DNA of 33,946 nucleotides from Megamonas sp. UBA1799 (GTDB lineage Bacteria; Bacillota; Negativicutes; Selenomonadales; Selenomonadaceae): the NCBI GenBank assembly GCA_002319815.1, contig DCFR01000033.1, forward strand, positions 1-33,946. Reading direction: 5' to 3'. Under the pieces are notes generated by a model. It was not told the DNA's origin. It saw only the letters and a list, made by a program, of their open reading frames with translations, and made no database searches. Both the position numbers and the translations under genes were made by a program. This document shows positions 29,027 through 33,946 of this stretch, piece after piece. How positions within the stretch are numbered: position 1 is the stretch's first letter; each line of letters begins with the position of its first letter.

Positions 29027-31402
29027 ATGATTCATATCTTTGATGGTGCCATTGGCACTATGCTGCAGAACGCTGGTCTGAAACCTGGCGCCTGCCCGGA
29101 ACTCATTAATATCGAACAACCGGAAATCATTCAATCCGTGCATCGCGCTTATGTAGAAGCTGGCGCAATGATTCTTGAAACCAATACCTTTGGCGCCAGC
29201 GCCTTAAAGCTGGCTCATTATGGTCTGGCAGACCGCATGGCAGAAATTAATACAGCCGGCGTTGCGGCTGCCAAAAAAGCCGCGCAGGGAAAAGCAAAAG
29301 TCGCTGGTTCCATGGGCCCGACCGGACAATTTATCCAGCCGCTGGGAGATCTCGATTTTGAAGAAGCTTATCAAACCTATTATGCACAGGCAAAAGCATT
29401 GGCCGCCGCCGGTGCAGATTACATTATTATAGAAACTTCTATTGATTTACAAGAAATGCGCGCCGCTCTGCTGGCCGCCAAAGCGGCCTCCTCCATTCCG
29501 GTCATTTGCCAACTGTCTTATAGTGAAGACAACCGCACCGTCACCGGAACGGACCCGCAAACCGCAGCCATTACGCTTGATGCTTTGGGGGCCGACATCA
29601 TCGGCGTCAATTGTTCGCTGGGCCCGGAACAATTAGTTCCAATTGTAAAAATATTAGCCGACAATACGGATAAACCAATCAGTGTCCAGCCCAATGCCGG
29701 TATGCCGAAATTCATCAATGGGCAGACTGTATTTCCCATGACGCCGAAAGATTTTGCCCGCTGGACTCCGGCGCTGATTGAAGCCGGCGCTTCTTATATT
29801 GGCGGCTGCTGCGGTACGACCCCGGAACACATCCAGGCGATTGCAAGGACCGCTCAAAATTGTTCCGAACCACCGCGTAAAAAACCTTTGCCGCAGCTCA
29901 AACTTACCAGCCGCAGTCAGACCGTGATGATTGACGCGGCCTTACCAACCGTATGGATCGGTGAACGCATCAATCCAACCGGCCGCAAAAAATTAGCCGC
30001 GGAAATTAAAGAGGGTTCCCTGCTGTCGGTAAAAAAAGAAGCGATTGACCAGATAAAAGCTGGCGCTGCCTTATTGGATGTCAATATGGGCATTGCCGGC
30101 ATCGACCAAGCGCAGGCAATGAAAAGAGCCGTTACAGAAATTGCCCAAATCACTGCGGCGCCGCTGGTCATTGATACCAGTGATGCTGCCGCATTGGAAG
30201 CCGGACTGCGCGCCTATCCGGGACGCGCTTTAATCAACTCTGTCAGTGCCGAACCGGAGCGTCTGAAAACTTTCCTGCCATTAGCCCGGAAATATGGCGC
30301 CGCCATCCTCTGTTTACCGATTACCGCAGAAGGAGTCCCCGACACGGCTGAAAAACGCGTGGATGCCGTACGCAGGATTGTGGAGGCGGCAAAGAATTAT
30401 GGGCTGAAAGCGGGAGACTTTTTATTGGACGGTTTAGTGATGACCGTTGCCGCCGATGAAAAAGCCTGTCGGGAAACACTTCGCACCCTACAGCTGTACC
30501 GCCGAGAATTTGGTTATCCGACCACTATGGGCCTCAGTAATATTTCCTATGGGTTGCCCAACCGACCGCTGATTAACAGCACTTTTTTTGCTATGTGTCT
30601 GGCAGCCGGCCTTGATGCGCCGATCATCAACCCTTACGATGAAATGATGAAAAACACTTTGGCAGCCGGAGCCGCACTGCTAGGCAAGGACCCTAATGGC
30701 CGCTCCTACAGCCGGATGGAAAGCAATCTGAAAGTACCGAAGCAGGCTGCAGTGGCGGAACCTTCAACAATGGATACACTAGCGGCTATTAAAGCCGCCG
30801 TTATTGACGGTGAAAAAGAACGCATTGAAAATCTGGTCAGTCAGGCTATTGCCGAAGGCAACGACACCAATACCATTACCGAAAAAGCGTTGACTGCGGC
30901 TATGAATGAAATCGGCATTGACTTTGGCGCCGGCCGGGTTTTTCTGCCACAGGTTTTACTGTCAGCAGAAGCCATGCGAACTGCTTTTCTGAAAATAAAG
31001 GAACTTTTGCCTGCACAAGAAACGGCCAAACTTGGCACAGTTGTAATTGCGACAGTCAAGGGAGATGTCCATGACTTGGGGAAAAATATTGTCGCCGCAC
31101 TTTTGGCAAACAGCGGCTTTGCTCTGATTGATTTGGGAAAGGATATTGACAGCAGCGCCATTGTAAAAGCCGCTATCGAAAATCAGGCGGATATTGTCGG
31201 ACTTTGCGCGTTGATGACGACTACCATGACGCAAATTGATCATGTCATACAAGCTTTAAAAGAAGCCGGCAGTAATGCCAAAGTGATGGTCGGCGGCGCT
31301 GCCGTCACGCAGGAATATGCCGACGATGCCGGCGCAGATGCTTATGCGCCGGATGGAGTCGCGGCAGTAAAACTAGCCCGTCACCTCATTGGAAAAAAAT
31401 AA
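29027..31402 (+). CDS. metH: Cobalamin-dependent methionine synthase lacking the activation domain
   Basis: MetH transfers the methyl group of 5-methyl-THF to homocysteine through cobalamin. Of 791 residues, about 1-285 are the homocysteine domain, with zinc cysteines in NCSLGP (near 194) and the GGCCGTT pair (near 259-260). About 300-560 is the methyl-THF (pterin-binding) domain, including GERINPTGRKK and GLSNISYGLPNR. About 590-790 is the four-helix cap plus B12-binding Rossmann domain, with the DVHDLG motif near 679-684, whose histidine replaces the lower axial ligand. The E. coli enzyme is about 1,230 residues; the missing part is encoded by the gene upstream. AAAGGAG lies 8 bases before the ATG. 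It is followed by a strong terminator and a parS site. Confidence 0.95.
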   Translation: MIHIFDGAIGTMLQNAGLKPGACPELINIEQPEIIQSVHRAYVEAGAMILETNTFGASALKLAHYGLADRMAEINTAGVAAAKKAAQGKAKVAGSMGPTGQFIQPLGDLDFEEAYQTYYAQAKALAAAGADYIIIETSIDLQEMRAALLAAKAASSIPVICQLSYSEDNRTVTGTDPQTAAITLDALGADIIGVNCSLGPEQLVPIVKILADNTDKPISVQPNAGMPKFINGQTVFPMTPKDFARWTPALIEAGASYIGGCCGTTPEHIQAIARTAQNCSEPPRKKPLPQLKLTSRSQTVMIDAALPTVWIGERINPTGRKKLAAEIKEGSLLSVKKEAIDQIKAGAALLDVNMGIAGIDQAQAMKRAVTEIAQITAAPLVIDTSDAAALEAGLRAYPGRALINSVSAEPERLKTFLPLARKYGAAILCLPITAEGVPDTAEKRVDAVRRIVEAAKNYGLKAGDFLLDGLVMTVAADEKACRETLRTLQLYRREFGYPTTMGLSNISYGLPNRPLINSTFFAMCLAAGLDAPIINPYDEMMKNTLAAGAALLGKDPNGRSYSRMESNLKVPKQAAVAEPSTMDTLAAIKAAVIDGEKERIENLVSQAIAEGNDTNTITEKALTAAMNEIGIDFGAGRVFLPQVLLSAEAMRTAFLKIKELLPAQETAKLGTVVIATVKGDVHDLGKNIVAALLANSGFALIDLGKDIDSSAIVKAAIENQADIVGLCALMTTTMTQIDHVIQALKEAGSNAKVMVGGAAVTQEYADDAGADAYAPDGVAAVKLARHLIGKK

Positions 31403-31425
31403 ACACTCTTATACAGATAAACGAT

Positions 31426-31474
31426 AAAAACAGACCGAAGAATCTTAACCAAAAAGATTCTCCGGTCTGTTTTT
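31426..31474 (+). terminator. metH terminator
   Basis: A 21-position stem with a single A/C mismatch (arms 31426-31446 and 31454-31474, 7-base loop) ends in GTCTGTTTTT. It is 24 bases after the metH stop and may also end the convergent phosphofructokinase transcript. Confidence 0.92.
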
Positions 31475-31477
31475 AAA

Positions 31478-31493
31478 TGTTTCACGTGAAACA
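31478..31493. promoter_or_regulatory. parS site 3 (exact consensus)
   Basis: TGTTTCACGTGAAACA matches the bacterial parS consensus exactly and is extended by AAA/TTT to a 22-bp palindrome (31475-31496). It lies directly after the metH terminator and before the end of pfkA. Confidence 0.96.
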
Positions 31494-31502
31494 TTTTATT
31501 GC

Positions 31503-32468
31503 TTAGGACAGCACCCGTGCCAGCCGCATGTACTCCGGATCCAGCTGTTTTTTATTATTTACGGCATCTTCCAAATGAATGCTGACTACCTCGCCCCGGT
31601 CATAACCAAAGACAATATCAGACAACCCGGAAATCAGCGCCAGAGAGGCCTGCTCTCCCAACTGACTGGCCTTGACCCGGTCAATGACACTTGGCGATCC
31701 GCCGCGCTGAATATGTCCCAGAACAGATACCCGGGTTTCAATGCCGGTTTTATCTTCTATATATTTTCCAACGTCTACGCCGCTGCCGGCGCCTTCCGAA
31801 ATAACAATCAAAATATACCGTTTTTTACCCGTTTCATAATCCTGATGGATCTCCTGACAAATTTGATCCAAGTCGTATTTTTCTTCTGGAACCAGCGTAT
31901 ATTCAGCTCCACCGGAAATACCGGCAATCATTGCCAACCAGCCGCAATGATGCCCCATAACTTCCAGAATTGCTATGCGCCGGTGCGCCGATGCCGTATC
32001 TCTTAATTTATTAATAGCATCAATAATCGTATTAGCCGCCGTATCTGAACCAATGGTATAATCCGTGCCCCAGACATCATTGTCAATCGTTCCCGGAAGA
32101 CCAACAATAGGAATCCCGTATTCCTGCCCGAGCTTTTGCGCACCGCGCAGACTGCCGTCGCCGCCAATCACCATCAGGCCCTGAATACCGCGCTGCGCCA
32201 AATGTTCATAGCCTTGAGCCCGGCCTTCCGGCGTTTCAAACTCAGGACAGCGGGCCGTTCCCAAAAAAGTACCGCCGCGCTGGATAATATCCGAAACATT
32301 TCTGGACTCCATCTCAAACATATCATCGGCCAGCATGCCTTGATAGCCATTGTTAATTCCCCAGACCCGGACATTTTCAAAAATCGCTGTCCGAACAACT
32401 GCCCGAATCGCGGCATTCATTCCCGGACTATCCCCACCGCTGGTCATTACTGCAATCCGTTTTAACAT
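31503..32468 (-). CDS. pfkA: ATP-dependent 6-phosphofructokinase
   Basis: PfkA phosphorylates fructose 6-phosphate to fructose 1,6-bisphosphate, the committed step of glycolysis. Of 321 residues, the motifs are SGGDSPGMNA (ATP loop), TARCPEF with the ATP-contacting arginine, GGDGS (102-106) and PGTIDND with catalytic Asp129. The Gly residues in GGDG and PGTIDND mark ATP rather than pyrophosphate as donor. AHRR (Arg164) and LGHIQRGG for sugar-phosphate binding follow. EVMGRxCG reads EVMGHHCG here, so His173 replaces an arginine (Arg171 in E. coli). ATG 32468 is preferred over ATG 32474 because GGAGG is seven bases before it. A TATAAT -10 box lies at 32523-32528 on the minus strand. Confidence 0.96.
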   Translation of the reverse strand: MLKRIAVMTSGGDSPGMNAAIRAVVRTAIFENVRVWGINNGYQGMLADDMFEMESRNVSDIIQRGGTFLGTARCPEFETPEGRAQGYEHLAQRGIQGLMVIGGDGSLRGAQKLGQEYGIPIVGLPGTIDNDVWGTDYTIGSDTAANTIIDAINKLRDTASAHRRIAILEVMGHHCGWLAMIAGISGGAEYTLVPEEKYDLDQICQEIHQDYETGKKRYILIVISEGAGSGVDVGKYIEDKTGIETRVSVLGHIQRGGSPSVIDRVKASQLGEQASLALISGLSDIVFGYDRGEVVSIHLEDAVNNKKQLDPEYMRLARVLS

Positions 32469-32589
32469 CGCCATGCCTCCTGTTCCAATCTATCAGCAAC
32501 TTGCTTGTTTTCTAATACATATATTATATCATTTCGCTATAATCGAAAAAAATCCTCCTAAATTCTCCATCCATATCCGGCCTATTTTC

Positions 32590-32618
32590 TTGACAAATCC
32601 AACAGAGAATGTTACATT
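32590..32618 (+). promoter_or_regulatory. Promoter of the ZTP riboswitch transcript
   Basis: TTGACA (32590-32595) and TACATT (32613-32618) are spaced 17 bases apart. Transcription would begin near 32625, just before the riboswitch aptamer. Confidence 0.7.
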
Positions 32619-32627
32619 GAAAACATA

Positions 32628-32722
32628 CGCTGTACAACCGACGGAAGTGGAAATGACCACACGAAGTACAGTGATAAAAGCCGACCGTCTGGGCAATGCC
32701 TGGAATACGTGTGGGCTTTTTT
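32628..32722 (+). promoter_or_regulatory. ZTP (pfl) riboswitch with overlapping terminator
   Basis: The leader has the ZTP-riboswitch layout. P1 is TGTAC/GTACA (32631-32635 and 32666-32670), with ACCGACGGAA then a GTGG/CCAC hairpin (32647-32650 and 32657-32660). A distal GCC-GACCGTCTGGGCA element (from 32680) gives P3 and the pseudoknot loop. AAAAGCC at about 32676-32682 can instead pair with GGGCTTTT (32713-32720), followed by more T residues, as an intrinsic terminator. Ligand binding to the aptamer should prevent that terminator and turn the gene on. ZTP/ZMP accumulates when 10-formyl-THF is short, and the gene downstream consumes the AICAR nucleotide with 10-formyl-THF, so the context fits exactly. 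Confidence 0.92.
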
Positions 32723-32751
32723 AATAACAATAAAACTAAAGGAGATCTATA

Positions 32752-33924
32752 ATGGACGAACTTGAATTAAAATATGGCTGTAATCCCAATCAAAAACCAG
32801 CAAAGGTTTTTATGAAAAAAGGAGAGCTGCCTTTCAAAGTATTAAATGGCAAACCAGGATATATTAATCTGCTCGATGCAATGAACAGCTGGCAGTTGGT
32901 GCGTGAATTAAAAGCAGCCACCGACCTGCCGGCAGCTGCTTCATTTAAGCACGTAAGTCCTGCCGGAGCCGCTGTAGCTGTCCCGCTCACCGATATTCTC
33001 CAGCAAGTATACTTTGTCGAGGGCATTCAATTATCGCCGATCGCCACCGCCTATATACGCGCCCGCGGTGCTGACCGCATGTCATCCTATGGTGATTTTG
33101 TGGCTTTGTCCGATGAATGCGACGCACAGACAGCTTCTTTTCTCAAACGCGAAGTATCCGACGGCATTATCGCCCCCTCTTACTCAGCCGCCGCGCTGGA
33201 AATATTAAAAACAAAACGCAAGGGCAACTATCTGATTCTCCAGATGGATCCGGATTATGTGCCGGAGGCTTTGGAACGAAAACAAGTTTTTGGCGTCTGG
33301 TTTGAACAAAAACGCAATGATATCGCCATTACTGCCGACTGTCTGAACAAAATTCCGACAAAGAACAAAACCATGACATTAGAAGCGAAACGAGATCTTT
33401 TAATTGCTCTCATTACCCTGAAATACACCCAATCAAATTCGGTTTGCTACACCAGCAACGGACAGGCAATCGGTATCGGCGCTGGGCAGCAGTCCCGGGT
33501 ACATTGTACCCGGTTGGCCGGCAGCAAAGCAGATAACTGGCATTTACGCCAAAGTCCGCAGGTCCTTTCCCTCCCATTCCGGGAAGATGTCCGTCGTCCG
33601 GACCGTGACAATGCGATTGATGTCTATATATCCGATGAATATATGGATCTTCTTCAGGATGACAACTGGCAGCGCGTATTTACGGAAAAACCTGCGGTAT
33701 TTACCAAGGAAGAAAAAATTGCCTGGCTGCAAAATATCCATGGCATTTGTCTTGGCTCCGATGCTTTCTTCCCCTTTGGCGATAATATTGAACGCGCGCA
33801 TAAAAGCGGCGTCACTTACATTGCGCAGACGGGCGGTTCGATTCGTGATGATAATGTCATTGAAACCTGTGATAAATATGGAATGACTATGGCTATGACC
33901 GGCATTCGCTTATTCCATCATTAA
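32752..33924 (+). CDS. Stand-alone AICAR transformylase (PurH C-terminal domain homologue)
   Basis: This enzyme transfers a formyl group from 10-formyl-THF to AICAR, the penultimate step of IMP synthesis. Its 390 residues correspond to the AICAR transformylase half of PurH; the N-terminal IMP cyclohydrolase domain is absent, so that activity must come from another gene. Motifs seen are KYGCNPNQKPAKVF, SFKHVSPAGA (catalytic Lys66/His67), QSNSVCYTSNGQAIGIGAGQ, SRVHCTRLAGSKAD, GSDAFFPFGDNIERA and the C-terminal TGGSIRDDNVIETCDKYGM. AGGAGA about 8 bases before the ATG fixes the start. It is controlled by a ZTP riboswitch. The window ends 22 bases after the stop, at the beginning of what may be a terminator stem. 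Confidence 0.95.
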   Translation: MDELELKYGCNPNQKPAKVFMKKGELPFKVLNGKPGYINLLDAMNSWQLVRELKAATDLPAAASFKHVSPAGAAVAVPLTDILQQVYFVEGIQLSPIATAYIRARGADRMSSYGDFVALSDECDAQTASFLKREVSDGIIAPSYSAAALEILKTKRKGNYLILQMDPDYVPEALERKQVFGVWFEQKRNDIAITADCLNKIPTKNKTMTLEAKRDLLIALITLKYTQSNSVCYTSNGQAIGIGAGQQSRVHCTRLAGSKADNWHLRQSPQVLSLPFREDVRRPDRDNAIDVYISDEYMDLLQDDNWQRVFTEKPAVFTKEEKIAWLQNIHGICLGSDAFFPFGDNIERAHKSGVTYIAQTGGSIRDDNVIETCDKYGMTMAMTGIRLFHH

Positions 33925-33946
33925 GATAAAAAAAGACTGCTGCACG

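Noticed and set aside
1..33946. CRISPR arrays, tRNA/rRNA genes, insertion sequences, prophage genes
   Set aside because: No regularly spaced direct repeats, cloverleaf or rRNA-like sequence, transposase or integrase motifs were seen on either strand.

Overview
The window looks like ordinary chromosomal DNA from an anaerobic, Gram-negative-type Firmicute. My best guess is the class Negativicutes. The indications are Firmicute-style strong Shine-Dalgarno sequences, a B12-dependent ribonucleotide reductase, a B12-dependent methionine synthase whose reactivation domain is a separate gene, a three-gene glutamate synthase, and a ParA/ParB-DUF4446-M23 peptidase-bactofilin block. Most genes are of moderate G+C; the first LysR gene and the intergenic stretches are clearly richer in A+T. 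No rRNA, tRNA, CRISPR array, transposase or phage gene was seen.

Layout. 1-3276: a LysR regulator, then a tight folate operon folE-folP-folB-folK closed by a perfect hairpin. 3389-4587 (-): an exported choloylglycine/penicillin V acylase-type hydrolase preceded by a 19-codon ORF with an ideal ribosome binding site. 4812-7231: NrdR-box pair, promoter and nrdJ. 7334-10509: a YeiH-type exporter divergent from a LysR regulator, then an FNT-family channel and a DUF2905 protein. 10656-11303: two divergent XRE regulators around tandem palindromes. 11612-14240 (-): an SsuABC/TauABC-like uptake operon. 14510-17392: a radical SAM protein with an attenuator-like 3' region, a small orphan protein and an EamA transporter. 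17532-22849 (-): the glutamate synthase operon behind a near-consensus promoter with a 20-bp palindrome at the start point. 23233-27853 (-): bactofilin, M23 peptidase, DUF4446, DUF554, ParB and ParA, with three parS sites at about 26.1, 28.2 and 31.5 kb. 28280-31402: MetH reactivation protein and MetH. 31503-32468 (-): phosphofructokinase. 32590-33924: promoter, ZTP riboswitch and a stand-alone AICAR transformylase.

How they work together. One-carbon and cobalamin chemistry recurs. FolE/P/B/K build the pterin part of folate. MetH consumes methyl-THF with B12. AICAR transformylase consumes 10-formyl-THF and is controlled by a riboswitch for ZTP, the alarmone of 10-formyl-THF shortage. NrdJ also needs B12. 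The ParAB/parS cluster suggests that this is an origin-proximal region.

I found no convincing new multi-gene system. The observations most worth following are a glutamine replacing the near-invariant catalytic histidine of FolE, a duplicated structured intergenic element (41 of 54 identical bases), mutually exclusive hairpins after the radical SAM gene, the 19-codon leader ORF, and the palindrome-controlled glutamate synthase promoter. All homology statements come from reading motifs by eye; no database search was run.
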